Below are positions 45,441 to 53,944 of a stretch of 64,000 nucleotides of DNA, piece by piece. The position numbers were made by a program, and so were the translations under genes. Position 1 is the stretch's first letter. Each line of letters starts with the position of its first letter. Source of the stretch: Pseudomonas fulva (GTDB taxonomy: Bacteria; Pseudomonadota; Gammaproteobacteria; Pseudomonadales; Pseudomonadaceae); contig NZ_JADNYP010000009.1 in the NCBI RefSeq assembly GCF_015680705.1, positions 1 to 64,000 on the forward strand, given 5' to 3'. The notes beneath the pieces were generated by a model, which saw only the letters and a list, made by a program, of their open reading frames with translations, was not told where the DNA came from and made no database searches.

Positions 45441-46328
45441 ATGCACAAGCCTTCGGCGCCCCCCAAGGATCTTGCAGCCTGCGCGCCTCCCCTGGAGACG
45501 CTTCGCAAGCCTGCCTTCACGCTGCCTGAGCATGCATGCGACACCCATGCACATGTGATTTCGGCCGACTTCGCGCGCTATCCCTTGGTCGACGACCGCA
45601 GCTACACCCCTAGCCCGGCTCCGGAACAGGCCTACCTGGCCATGCTCGACAGCCTGGGCCTGCACAGGGGAGTACTGGTGCAGCCGAGCATCTATGGCAC
45701 CGACAATCGTTACATGCTCGAAGTCATGCAGCGTCATCGGCAGCGACTGCGCGGCGTGGCCGTCGTGGATGAGCATGTCGGCGACGCCGCGCTCGAACAC
45801 ATGCATGCCACTGGCGTAAGAGGCGTGCGCTTCAACGTGCTGTTCCGCGGCGGCGTCGACCTGAACTCCATGGAACGGCTCGCCGCGCGCATCGCACCCT
45901 TGAACTGGCACGTGCAGTTTCTGATCGACGTGCGGCATCTGGATGAACTCGACAGCCGTCTGAAGAAGCTGCCCTGCCCGATCGTCATCGACCACATGGG
46001 GCATCTGCCGGCATCACAGGGATGCCAGCAGCAGGGCTTCAAGACCTTGTGCAGGAACGTCGCCGAGCGCGGCTGGTGGGTCAAGCTGTCCGGTGCCTAC
46101 CGGCTGTGCGACTCGCACCCGGACTACGCCGAAGCCGATCGGCTGGCTCGCGCGCTGATCGCCCAGTCGGTCGAACGCATGCTCTGGGGCAGCGACTGGC
46201 CGCATGTGGCCCTGCAGCGCTCGCCCGATACCACGCTGTTGCTCGAGCGCCTGACCCGCTGGGTAGCAAACGAGCAACAGCTGCGGCAGATCCTGACGGA
46301 CAACCCCGCCACCCTCTACGACTTCTGA
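45441..46328 (+). CDS. Amidohydrolase_2 / 2-pyrone-4,6-dicarboxylate lactonase-like hydrolase
   Basis: This 295-aa TIM-barrel enzyme has the metal-site start CDTHAHV, VLVQPSIYGTDNRYML, RGVRFNVLFRGGVDL, WHVQFLIDV, VIDHMGHLP, WVKLSGAYRL and a final WGSDWPHV. These are the blocks of LigI/PDC-lactonase and D-galactarolactone-isomerase relatives, which act on small lactones. It shares every block with the C-terminal half of the fusion at 47712. The gene is followed by an MFS gene after 47 nt, so it starts a small catabolic operon. Exact substrate unknown. Confidence 0.8.
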   Translation: MHKPSAPPKDLAACAPPLETLRKPAFTLPEHACDTHAHVISADFARYPLVDDRSYTPSPAPEQAYLAMLDSLGLHRGVLVQPSIYGTDNRYMLEVMQRHRQRLRGVAVVDEHVGDAALEHMHATGVRGVRFNVLFRGGVDLNSMERLAARIAPLNWHVQFLIDVRHLDELDSRLKKLPCPIVIDHMGHLPASQGCQQQGFKTLCRNVAERGWWVKLSGAYRLCDSHPDYAEADRLARALIAQSVERMLWGSDWPHVALQRSPDTTLLLERLTRWVANEQQLRQILTDNPATLYDF

Positions 46329-46375
46329 AACACCCTCGACAGCTCGATACCTGCGAACTTGCGGAGAACAAGAAA

Positions 46376-47605
46376 ATGAGTTGGTTCAGCGAACTCAACA
46401 AAGTTGAAAAGCGTACGTTTTATTCTGCCTTTGGTGGCTGGGCGCTCGATGCGCTGGACTTCATGGTCTTCACCTTCGTCATCGCCTCCTTGATGACGCT
46501 GTGGCACATCGACAAAGGCTCGGTTGGCTTGTTGAGCACGGTGACGCTGCTGTTTTCCTCCATCGGCGGATGGGGCGCGGGGATCCTCGCCGACCGCTAT
46601 GGCCGTGTCCGCCTGCTGCAAATCAGCATCCTGTGGTTTTCGACCTGCACGGTGCTGATCGGCTTTGCCCAGGACTTCGAACAGCTGTTCATCCTTCGTG
46701 CGCTTCAGGGCCTGGGGTTTGGTGGGGAATGGGCGGTCGGTTCGGTGCTGATCGGCGAAATGGTCCGTGCCCGGCACCGCGGCAAGGCGGTTGGCATCGT
46801 GCAAAGCGGCTGGGCTGTCGGCTGGGGCGCGGCGGCGCTGCTGTACACGCTCGCGTTCAGCCTGCTGCCTGAAGATATCGCCTGGCGCTCGCTGTTCTGG
46901 ATCGGCGTCGTACCGGCGCTGCTGGTACTGTACATCCGCAAGTACGTACCTGAACCGGAAGTCTTCCAGCAAACCCGCGAACGCCAGCTGCAAACGGGCA
47001 ACGCACTGTCCTTCTGGCATATCTTCTCGCCTTCGCTGCTGCGAGTCACCCTGCTCTCGGCCCTCCTGTGCATGGGCGTTCAGGGTGGCTACTACGCCAT
47101 CACCACCTGGTTGCCAGCCTATCTGAAACTGGAGAAAGGCTTGTCGATCTTCAGTACCGGCTCGTACCTGATGGTCGTCATCCTCGGTTCTTTCCTGGGC
47201 TACATCTGCGGCGCCTACCTCTCCGACCGCTTGGGCCGGCGCCCCAACTTCATCATCTTCGCCCTGCTTTCGGCGATCAGCGTGTTCTGCTACATGCAGC
47301 TGGAGCTGAGCAATACCCAGATGCTGATCCTCGGCTTCCCCCTGGGCTTCACCGCTTCGGGCATCTACAGCGGCATGGGCGCGTTCCTCACCGAACTGTA
47401 CCCTTCCGAACTGCGGGCCAATGGCCAGGCCTTCTCCTACAACTTCGGTCGCGCCGTTGGCGCTCTTTTCCCTGGACTGGTCGGCTACATCAGCGCCAAG
47501 ACCAGCCTGGGCACCGCGGTCAGCCTGTTCGCCGGTGGCGCCTACTGCCTGGTGCTGGTAGTCACCTGCTTCCTGCCGGAAACCAAAGGCAAGGAGTTGC
47601 ACTGA
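46376..47605 (+). CDS. MFS transporter of the amidohydrolase cassette
   Basis: This 409-aa protein has 12 helices and both MFS loop motifs, ADRYGRVRLLQ and SDRLGRRPNF. GFGGEWAVGSVLIGE suggests the sialate/carboxylate (SHS, JEN-like) branch of MFS. Uptake of an organic acid or lactone would fit the flanking hydrolases. I use ATG 46376 (MSWFSELNKVEKR). The frame extends upstream antisense-free into the amidohydrolase, but that part is not translated. Confidence 0.85.
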   Translation: MSWFSELNKVEKRTFYSAFGGWALDALDFMVFTFVIASLMTLWHIDKGSVGLLSTVTLLFSSIGGWGAGILADRYGRVRLLQISILWFSTCTVLIGFAQDFEQLFILRALQGLGFGGEWAVGSVLIGEMVRARHRGKAVGIVQSGWAVGWGAAALLYTLAFSLLPEDIAWRSLFWIGVVPALLVLYIRKYVPEPEVFQQTRERQLQTGNALSFWHIFSPSLLRVTLLSALLCMGVQGGYYAITTWLPAYLKLEKGLSIFSTGSYLMVVILGSFLGYICGAYLSDRLGRRPNFIIFALLSAISVFCYMQLELSNTQMLILGFPLGFTASGIYSGMGAFLTELYPSELRANGQAFSYNFGRAVGALFPGLVGYISAKTSLGTAVSLFAGGAYCLVLVVTCFLPETKGKELH

Positions 47606-47630
47606 CGACTGAGCGCTTTGGTAAAGTGTC

Positions 47631-47656
47631 GCCCACGCATCGCTTGATCCGTGGGC
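47631..47656. terminator. Hairpin between the MFS gene and the fusion ORF
   Basis: GCCCACG and CGTGGGC pair over a 12-nt loop 26 nt after the MFS stop. No T-tract follows. It may be an mRNA 3' hairpin or an operator for the downstream gene. Confidence 0.4.
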
Positions 47657-47711
47657 ACCGGCATGCCCAGGAACCGAGGCAGCGTTCCATCCCTCCTGAC
47701 GACTGGGCAGC

Positions 47712-49322
47712 ATGAACATCAAAGCCATAGGTCGACGCGACCATTACTCCATTGAAATCTCCCGCTACCTGGAGAACGAAATCCGCGAGGGTCGGCTACG
47801 CCCAGGCGACCGCATCCCAACCGAAACCGCCTTGGCGCAGGCGTTCGCGGTCAGTCGCAACGTCGTCCGGGAGGCTGTGGCACGCTTGAAATCCGCTGGC
47901 CTGGTCATCAGCCGGCAAGGGCTCGGCGCCTTCGTCGCCACCGAAGCCAACCAAAGCAGTTTCCGCATTCCCCATGAAGAGCTGGCCGATACGACAAAGC
48001 TGCGCCAGCTCTACGAGCTACGCCTGGAACTGGAGGTCGCCGCCGCCGCCATGGCTGCCAGGCGCCGCTCGCGCAACCAACTCAAGGCCATCTCGTGCGC
48101 CCTTGATGCGCTGCGTGCCGGCATCGACGATGGCGACCAGGTCATCGAGCACAGCCTGCAATTCAAGCGGGCGATCGCCGATGCTACAGGCAACGAATAC
48201 TATCGCAACTTCATCATCTTCCTGTGCGGGCATGTGTTCGAAGCCGCTTCACTCGAGCGGCGCCTGGCTGGCACGGCGGGGCTCGGCGAAGCGCTGCTGG
48301 CCGAACACCAGAACATCTTCGATGCGATCAAGCTAGGCGACCCGGACCTGGCCCGACGCGCCACCTGGCAACAGATCATCAATTCGGCAGAGCGCAACGG
48401 CTTGCGAGGCTTGCAGGGCTGGGAGATCACCCGCATGAGTTCGCTCGGGGAGACCTACGCGCCGCAATGCCCCGGCCCTGATCCAAAGCCGCGCAAGCCG
48501 AGCCGTGCGCTGCCTGCCAATGCCTGCGATTGTCATTTCCATATCTTCGACGACGCCAACGGCCAGGCGTTTACCCCACACCGCTCCTACACCCCCCCGC
48601 CTGCGCGCCTTCGCGAGTTCCTCGAAGTCCAGCAAGCCCTGGGCCTGAGCCGAGGTGTCATCGTCCAGCCCAGCGTGTATGGTTCGGACAACCGGACCAC
48701 CCTCAAGGCGCTGGCAGACGCTGGCAGCAGCTTCCGAGGCGTGGTGGTGATCCAGGCCGATACCAGCTTCGAGCAACTGCAAGCGATGCATGCATTGGGG
48801 GTCAGGGGCGTGCGCCTGAATCTCATCTTCAAAAGCGGTGTCGAGGTCTCGGATGTCGCCGCCCTTGCCAAGAAAGTGGCGCCTCTGGGATGGCACCTGC
48901 AGCTGCTGATCGACATCACCGAGTTCGCCGACCTGTATGACACGCTTTCAGCACTTGCAGTCGATGTGGTGATCGACCACATGGGGCACATGCCTACCAG
49001 CTGCGGGCTGCAGCACCCAGGCTTTCGCGATCTGTTGCGCCTGCTCGAGGAAGACAAGGCCTGGGTGAAACTTTCCGGCCCCTACCGCTTCACGGCCAGC
49101 CAGGATGTGCCCTACGACGATGTCACGCCTTATGCCAAGGCACTGATCAAGGCAAACCCGGCACGTGTGCTGTGGGCCAGCGATTGGCCACATCCATGCA
49201 TTCCAGTGCCCATGCCAAACGATGCGGACCTTCTGGAAGCGCTGTTCGTCTGGGCCGAAGGTGACGACCGGATCATCGAACAGATACTGGTGAGCAATCC
49301 TGAAAGGCTGTATGGCTTCTGA
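47712..49322 (+). CDS. Fusion protein: GntR/FCD transcription regulator plus amidohydrolase_2
   Basis: This single 536-aa ORF has no stop between its two halves. Residues about 12-75 form a GntR winged helix (GRLRPGDRIPTETALAQAF, then SRNVVREAVARLKSAGLV). Residues about 95-230 are an all-alpha FCD sensing domain. From about 260 to 536 it is an amidohydrolase like the one at 45441: CDCHFHIF, VIVQPSVYGSDNR, GVRLNLIFKSGVEV, VIDHMGHMP, WVKLSGPYRF, WASDWPHP. At codon 242 an ATG (48435) follows GGGAG by nine nt, so the enzyme could also be made alone. Either a natural bifunctional regulator or a recent gene fusion is possible. Confidence 0.85.
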   Translation: MNIKAIGRRDHYSIEISRYLENEIREGRLRPGDRIPTETALAQAFAVSRNVVREAVARLKSAGLVISRQGLGAFVATEANQSSFRIPHEELADTTKLRQLYELRLELEVAAAAMAARRRSRNQLKAISCALDALRAGIDDGDQVIEHSLQFKRAIADATGNEYYRNFIIFLCGHVFEAASLERRLAGTAGLGEALLAEHQNIFDAIKLGDPDLARRATWQQIINSAERNGLRGLQGWEITRMSSLGETYAPQCPGPDPKPRKPSRALPANACDCHFHIFDDANGQAFTPHRSYTPPPARLREFLEVQQALGLSRGVIVQPSVYGSDNRTTLKALADAGSSFRGVVVIQADTSFEQLQAMHALGVRGVRLNLIFKSGVEVSDVAALAKKVAPLGWHLQLLIDITEFADLYDTLSALAVDVVIDHMGHMPTSCGLQHPGFRDLLRLLEEDKAWVKLSGPYRFTASQDVPYDDVTPYAKALIKANPARVLWASDWPHPCIPVPMPNDADLLEALFVWAEGDDRIIEQILVSNPERLYGF

Positions 49323-49460
49323 GGCAGGTTGACCGGGCGATACGCCTCACTCCAAGCTGCACGACGGGCCGAGACCAGGAGGAGGAAAAGACGTCTGCAA
49401 TGATTTCTAGGCGATAGCAGTATCTCTAGGACATGAACTACAAGCGATAGAGAAAATCGC

Positions 49461-49482
49461 AAGCGAGAAACGCTTTTTTTTC
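49461..49482 (+). terminator. Rho-independent terminator after the fusion ORF
   Basis: AAGCG-AGAAA-CGCTT forms a short stem directly followed by eight or more T residues. It lies about 140 nt after the stop at 49322. Confidence 0.7.
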
Positions 49483-49527
49483 CGCAAGCCGACCCGGAAA
49501 TTTCGCCGCTTGCGTAGTTGGTCGCGG

Positions 49528-49968
49528 TCACTCCCGAGCACCGCGCAACGCCTCGGCAGCCTCGCGCATGAAAATCTCCACCGTCTTTGGCCCGATACCT
49601 TCGAAGCTCAGCAGCCAGCGCTCGAAGTGAGCGCTGTCGTGGGCCCCGCTCGCCAGGCACTGCAAGTGCCGCTCCAGGCCGGCCTCCAGCTTTTCGCCAA
49701 GCCGCCTGAGCCGACGTGACGTGGATTCGTCGTAGCGGGCATACCCAGCCTGCCCCAGCAGTCGTACGAGCGAGGCATGCGAACAGCCGGCCAGCTTCCC
49801 GGGCGTGTCCAGCCCATGCTGATCGACCAGGACCCGGTAAGCCTGCAACGCGACGCTCGAGCGAATACGCTTGCCGACCAGGAAGCTGGCGAGCAGCCAC
49901 TTGTAGAGGCCTTGCCCGCCTGCTTGCCTCAGATCGATCCCAAGGTCTGCCGGCGTGATCGGAATCAA
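49528..49968 (-). CDS. Helix-hairpin-helix (HhH-GPD-like) DNA-binding protein
   Basis: This 146-aa helical protein carries FEGIGPKTVEIFMREA near the C-terminus (about 122-137), the HhH motif of the endonuclease III superfamily. The iron-sulfur cluster and the full glycosylase fold are missing. The start is TTG 49968, overlapping the DUF2188 stop as TTGA. The same pair is partly duplicated at 52777-53059. Possible roles are DNA repair or DNA binding under stress, which is inference. Confidence 0.65.
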   Translation of the reverse strand: MIPITPADLGIDLRQAGGQGLYKWLLASFLVGKRIRSSVALQAYRVLVDQHGLDTPGKLAGCSHASLVRLLGQAGYARYDESTSRRLRRLGEKLEAGLERHLQCLASGAHDSAHFERWLLSFEGIGPKTVEIFMREAAEALRGARE

Positions 49969-50189
49969 GCCTTGCTACGCCTCGGGTCAGCCGCGCGTGG
50001 GTAGGTGCGCTCTTGCTTGATGGTGCCGTCGGCCTTGTGGATCTTCACCGAGGCAGTCTCGCCCTCGAAGAGCCCGGCGAGCGAGCCGACGAGCGCCTGC
50101 TTGGTGGCGCTTCGCTTGGAACCATATTCGGCCTTGGGCCTCGTGAGTTCCCGGCCATCGGCAACTGGACTGGCATGATCGTTATCCAT
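49965..50189 (-). CDS. DUF2188-like small protein, copy 1
   Basis: This 74-aa protein is basic at its C-terminus (RTYPRAADPRRSK) and contains the pattern VKIHKADGTIKQERTYP. It resembles DUF2188 domain proteins. It is translationally coupled to the HhH protein. A paralogue with about three quarters identical residues lies at 52835. This copy has lost the Trp of the TDGWELRK strand (here ADGRELTR). Function unknown. Confidence 0.6.
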   Translation of the reverse strand: MDNDHASPVADGRELTRPKAEYGSKRSATKQALVGSLAGLFEGETASVKIHKADGTIKQERTYPRAADPRRSKA

Positions 50190-50374
50190 GGTCGCTCCTT
50201 TGCGTGACGACAATTCGCTCGAATACAGGCCGTGCCAGGCCCAGTCACCCCTCACCGGTGGGTGATCTTGAGACCCGTCAAGCGCAAAATAAATTCATCG
50301 ATAGCGCCAGGCAGATGAGCATGGAAGCAGACGACAGGTCACGGCGCACCGAGATCGAGCCGACGGCATCGGAA

Positions 50375-51301
50375 TCAGAGCAGATGAGAGGTTGCCAGCA
50401 AGACTGCTGGCAGCGCCAAGGCCGCTATCAAGGTCTGCCCGGCGATGATGCCTGCCATCAAGGGAGCGTCTCCTCCTAGCTGCCGGGCCATGATGTATGC
50501 CGAGGAGGCCGTAGGTAGGGCCTGGAACATGACTACGGCCAAAGCGGCTTCTCCCTGCAGACCGAAGAGCCTGCAAATGAGAACCGTGGCCAGTGGCATC
50601 GCAACGAACTTTGCTATCGAACAAACCCCTATCGGATGCAACCACCTTCGCACGGCATGCAGATTCAGTGCAGCGCCAATGCAGAGCAATCCCAAAGGCA
50701 GCGAAGACTGCCCTAACGTCTTGAGCGCCGGCTCGATGCCTGGCGGAATAGCCAGCCCGCTGGCCTGCACGCTGATCCCGAGCGCACAGGCCATTATCAG
50801 CGGATTGAAGATCAGCTGCCTGAGCACGCCAGCAAATGTGGCCCGGCTGCCAGCGCCGTATCTGGCGAACACGAGCACACAAAGAATATTCACAGTCGGC
50901 ACGATCGCGGCATTCGCGACAGCTGCGATGGCGATACCCTGAGCACCGAAGATGCCCGCAGCGGCTGACACGCCGACGTAATTATTGAACCGGACACTTC
51001 CTTGAAACAACGAGGTAAAGGCTGGGTCGTCCACGGAAAATAACCGACGCGCCATGACCATGATCGCCGAAACGGCGATGGTGGATGAAACCAGGACGCT
51101 AATCATCAGCCTGACCGGTAGCTCGCCCAATTCGGCAGTGGCCAGGCTATGGAAAAACAGCGCTGGAAGCAGAACGTAGTAACCTAGCCTTTCGGCATGG
51201 GGCCAGAAGTCATCACCGATGAAGCCGGTGGTGCGCAGCCAGAATCCCAGCCCAATCAGCAAAGCGATGGGAACGAGCGAGAGGGTCAATGCGGTTGCCA
51301 T
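50375..51301 (-). CDS. AEC-family transporter (auxin efflux carrier type)
   Basis: This 308-aa membrane protein has about ten helices arranged as two repeats. The AEC pattern LGYYVLLPALFFHSLA lies in helix 2, and a GIAIAAVANAAIVPTVNIL block follows. Members transport malate, malonate or other carboxylates. The LysR gene at 51595 lies upstream in the same orientation and probably controls it. The pair sits between two copies of the DUF2188 segment. Confidence 0.8.
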   Translation of the reverse strand: MATALTLSLVPIALLIGLGFWLRTTGFIGDDFWPHAERLGYYVLLPALFFHSLATAELGELPVRLMISVLVSSTIAVSAIMVMARRLFSVDDPAFTSLFQGSVRFNNYVGVSAAAGIFGAQGIAIAAVANAAIVPTVNILCVLVFARYGAGSRATFAGVLRQLIFNPLIMACALGISVQASGLAIPPGIEPALKTLGQSSLPLGLLCIGAALNLHAVRRWLHPIGVCSIAKFVAMPLATVLICRLFGLQGEAALAVVMFQALPTASSAYIMARQLGGDAPLMAGIIAGQTLIAALALPAVLLATSHLL

Positions 51302-51594
51302 AGGGTCTTACCAAGCTGTCTCGTTTCGATCAACAGTGCCTGGCTCAGAGAACGGCACACGAAGATGGCCTGCCCCCGTCGCCAGACGAAGGACGCGTTC
51401 AGTCCAGTTGCGACAACGATGCGGATTCGGGTACCCCGTTCTTCGCACAGGGGGAGCTTCGGTGCGGTCGATGAGCAGTTTTTGACAAATGTGTATCCGC
51501 TTCGCAACGGCGACCGTGACGCCCGTCGAAGGCGGTCCAACGATAAGAGAAAGCTCGGTCGATAAAAAACGATATTAAATCACTCGAACCGCGA

Positions 51595-52488
51595 TTATTT
51601 CTCATGGGTCGCGGCAGGGCCCGCTTGTTCTCTTATGGCGCTCACCACGGCCTGGGCTAGCCGGCCCGCCGGTCGATCTTCGCGTTCCAAAAGCACCACG
51701 AGACGTGTCTTCTGAGGCTCGCCAAAAGGGATGCGTATCAACTGTTCGGTCATTGATAACTTGTCTTCGGCGATTGGAATGACCGCAACTCCCAAGCCAC
51801 TCGAAACCATTTTCACTATGGCCTCCTGGCTATCAAGTTCCATCGCCGTCCGGACTCTCAACCTCGAACGACGCAGCTCCCGTTCGATCGTCCGGCCAGC
51901 CCACGCCTTGCGATCGAATCGTATGAACGGATATTCGAGAAGGAGCTGCTGCGGATCATCGCTGGTCACACCAGCCGGCGCGATCAGCCAGAAACGTTCC
52001 CGATAAAGCGGTGTGCTGACAAGACCATGGGGGTAAGGCTTCACTGGCTCCGTGGTTACCGCGACATCGAGTTCGCCCGTCTCGATTTTCATGGCAAGTT
52101 CTGCTGACATGCCAGAGGCCACGTTGAAGCGGATATGCGGATGCTGATAGGTCAGCGCAGCCAGTGCAGAAGGCAAGACACCTGCCAGGGCTGTTTGTAT
52201 GGCGCCTATGCGCAGGCGCCCGCGCAACTCGCTTCCCTCGCCCAGATCGGCGGCGATGCTGTCATAGAGCGCGACGATTTCTCGAGCTCTTTCGACAGCG
52301 AAATGGCCGGCCTCCGTCAGGACGGGAATCCGCCGAGACCTGTCGAAAAGAGACGCGTTGAAGGCTTCTTCCAAGGCGCGAATATGAAGGCTTACGGCGG
52401 ACTGAGTCAGATGCACTGCCTCTGCGGCTCGAACGAACGAGCCGTGCCTGGCTACGGCAAGTAGGGTTCGAAGCGCTCGCAACGACAA
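51595..52488 (-). CDS. LysR-family transcriptional regulator
   Basis: This 297-aa protein has the HTH at about 1-60 (SLRALRTLLAVARHGSFVRAAEAVHLTQSAVSLHI) and a substrate-binding domain from about 90. The gene is upstream of the AEC transporter in the same direction, 293 nt away. I see no supportable gene in that gap. Confidence 0.85.
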   Translation of the reverse strand: MSLRALRTLLAVARHGSFVRAAEAVHLTQSAVSLHIRALEEAFNASLFDRSRRIPVLTEAGHFAVERAREIVALYDSIAADLGEGSELRGRLRIGAIQTALAGVLPSALAALTYQHPHIRFNVASGMSAELAMKIETGELDVAVTTEPVKPYPHGLVSTPLYRERFWLIAPAGVTSDDPQQLLLEYPFIRFDRKAWAGRTIERELRRSRLRVRTAMELDSQEAIVKMVSSGLGVAVIPIAEDKLSMTEQLIRIPFGEPQKTRLVVLLEREDRPAGRLAQAVVSAIREQAGPAATHEK

Positions 52489-52540
52489 GATCGGTTCCTC
52501 AAGAGATGAGCGCAGGCCAACAGCGAAGTCAGGGCGCCAC

Positions 52541-52670
52541 GAAGTTCGCCGAGCGGCAAGCAGGCAAGGCGAAAACAGGCGAGGAAGCAGAGTTTACTGG
52601 TTGCAAATGAGCATTCCGAGCCTGTTTTCGCCTTGCCTGATCGTCGCGCAGGCACCTTTCGTACAAAGCC
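52541..52670. repeat. Dispersed inverted-repeat element (copy C, complete)
   Basis: This 130-nt element has left-arm GAAGTTCGCCGAGCGGCAAG, then CAGGCAAGGCGAAAACAGGCGAGG. The core is GTTTACTGGTTGCAAATGAGC. The right arm is GCCTGTTTTCGCCTTGCCTGATCG, then CTTTCGTACAAAGCC. Core and arms closely match copy B at 38066-38217. It lies in the 346-nt gap between lysR and the second DUF2188 gene, with no ORF. Confidence 0.75.
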
Positions 52671-52776
52671 TTAGCAAACTTTTCACGTCCGGCCCCTGGA
52701 GATCAGGCAAGGCAAGCTCATCCAGCGTGTGAATCGACGCTTCGTCGCACCCACGGAAGTGGCGGATAGCCAGCTA

Positions 52777-53059
52777 GGGGCTTGCCCGCCTGCTTCCTTC
52801 ATGCCGGCCTCAAGGTCTGCCGGCGTGACCGGAATCAACCCTTGCTACGCCTCGGGTCAGCTGCGCGTGGGTAGGTGCGCTCTTCCTCGATGGTGCCGTC
52901 GGCCTTGTGAATCTTCACCGAGGCAGTCTTGCCTTCGAAGAACTCGGCGAGCGAGCCGACGAGCTCCTGCTTGGTGGCGCTTCGCTTGGAAGCACGCTCG
53001 GCCCCGACCTTTCTGAGTTCCCAGCCATCGGTGGCAGGGCTGACGTGATAGGTGTCCAT
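52777..53059 (-). repeat. Duplicated DUF2188-HhH segment (partner at 49907-50189)
   Basis: Besides the DUF2188 gene, this segment repeats the first 20 or so codons of the HhH-like gene, MIPVTPADL then EAGGQ, followed by an abrupt break near 52777. Copies are diverged, so the duplication is not recent. The HhH gene is therefore truncated in this copy. Confidence 0.65.
52835..53059 (-). CDS. DUF2188-like small protein, copy 2
   Basis: This 74-aa protein, MDTYHVSPATDGWELRKVG at the start, fits DUF2188 better than copy 1. The first strands read HVSP-DGWELR, and a GTIEEERTYP strand lies near the end. It has a highly charged Arg/Lys C-terminus. Start ATG 53059 matches copy 1. Function unknown. Similar genes in Pseudomonas occur with general-stress genes. 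Confidence 0.65.
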   Translation of the reverse strand: MDTYHVSPATDGWELRKVGAERASKRSATKQELVGSLAEFFEGKTASVKIHKADGTIEEERTYPRAADPRRSKG

Positions 53060-53099
53060 GGCGTTTTCCTTTTCTTCATTAGTGATCGTGGCTCCGGTG

Positions 53100-53393
53100 C
53101 TAGGCGCGTTCGGTGGCATCGGAACGCCTTTGGACAGCGATCGGCCGAGGTACGAACTCGCCCCCCCGCCCGGCCACCTGCCACCTCACTCCGGCAATAC
53201 CATGGCGCTCGGCCATCGGCCGACTGACCATCTTGATGTTCTGCTGTCCGAACCTCGGGATGATGCCAACGCCTGCATCGCAGCTCGCCCAGTGCCAGGC
53301 CACTGCGTTATCCATTTTCTCCAGGCGAATGATGAAGCTGCGATGTTTGCCGTGGAGTTCATATTCGATTACGTACAACTGCTGCCCAGCCAT
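53100..53393 (-). CDS. Hypothetical small soluble protein (possibly DUF6555)
   Basis: This 97-aa protein has no signal peptide. Its first 70 residues look conserved in style (YVIEYELHGKHRSF, IIRLEKMDNAVAWHWASCDAG, then RFGQQNIKMVSRPMAERHG). I associate this pattern with DUF6555 of pseudomonads, but only from memory. The C-terminal Arg-rich tail may be an extension. It lies 40 nt upstream of DUF2188 copy 2 in the same direction. Confidence 0.5.
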   Translation of the reverse strand: MAGQQLYVIEYELHGKHRSFIIRLEKMDNAVAWHWASCDAGVGIIPRFGQQNIKMVSRPMAERHGIAGVRWQVAGRGGEFVPRPIAVQRRSDATERA

Positions 53394-53561
53394 AGCCTTC
53401 CATCCTCTGTTCGTTCGTTATTGAGCGGTCGAAGGGCGGAAAAATTCCTTTTCAAAGCCAGGCGGCGTGAAGGTGAGATCACGCTTCGGCACAGGACCGC
53501 CGCACGCTTGGCTGGAGGGGCATCGATGCCGCCGGATCGGGGCTGATGCAGGCAGGCAGGA

Positions 53562-53590
53562 CAGGGCCGCATGGCGGCCCATCGCGGCCA
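53562..53590. repeat. REP-like palindromic sequence
   Basis: CAGGGCCGCATGGCGGCCC followed by ATCGCGGCC matches the element at 22499-22528. It lies just downstream of the PepSY gene stop. Confidence 0.6.
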
Positions 53591-53613
53591 TCCCAACCAC
53601 GCCTGCCCAAGGT

Positions 53614-53886
53614 TCAGTGATCCATCTCGTCCTTGGTGATCTGCCCGCTGTACGGATCGATCTCGAACTCGTATTTCATGCCATCGGCCTTGGTGCCCTC
53701 ACCTTCCCAATGATTGTCGTCGGCCTCGATCTTGGTCACTTGGGTGTAGCCGGCGGCCTTGAGGGTTTCCCTGGCCTGGTCCATGGTGACTTTCCAGTCG
53801 GCGCCTGGCTGGTCGGCCCAGGCCGAGGTCGCGCCGAGCGCGCCGGCCAGGGCCAGGCCGGTGAACAGTCGAGTCATCATTTTCAT
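53614..53886 (-). CDS. PepSY-domain exported protein
   Basis: This 90-aa protein has a signal peptide (about 1-24, SAWADQ) and a PepSY-like domain: MDQARETLKAAGYTQVTKIEADDNHWEGEG, then KYEFEIDPYSGQIT. PepSY proteins act in the periplasm as inhibitors or sensors of peptidases and metals. Start ATG 53886 begins the signal peptide. Confidence 0.75.
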   Translation of the reverse strand: MKMMTRLFTGLALAGALGATSAWADQPGADWKVTMDQARETLKAAGYTQVTKIEADDNHWEGEGTKADGMKYEFEIDPYSGQITKDEMDH

Positions 53887-53944
53887 GGCAAGCTTCCTTT
53901 TGATGTGAAGGTACGTTTTCCGACCGGCCGTCGCCGAGGTTGGT

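Noticed and set aside
51286..51540. Minus-strand ORF in the AEC-LysR gap.
   Set aside because: Overlaps the AEC start, basic and Cys-containing with no motif, and base use does not look coding. Treated as intergenic.
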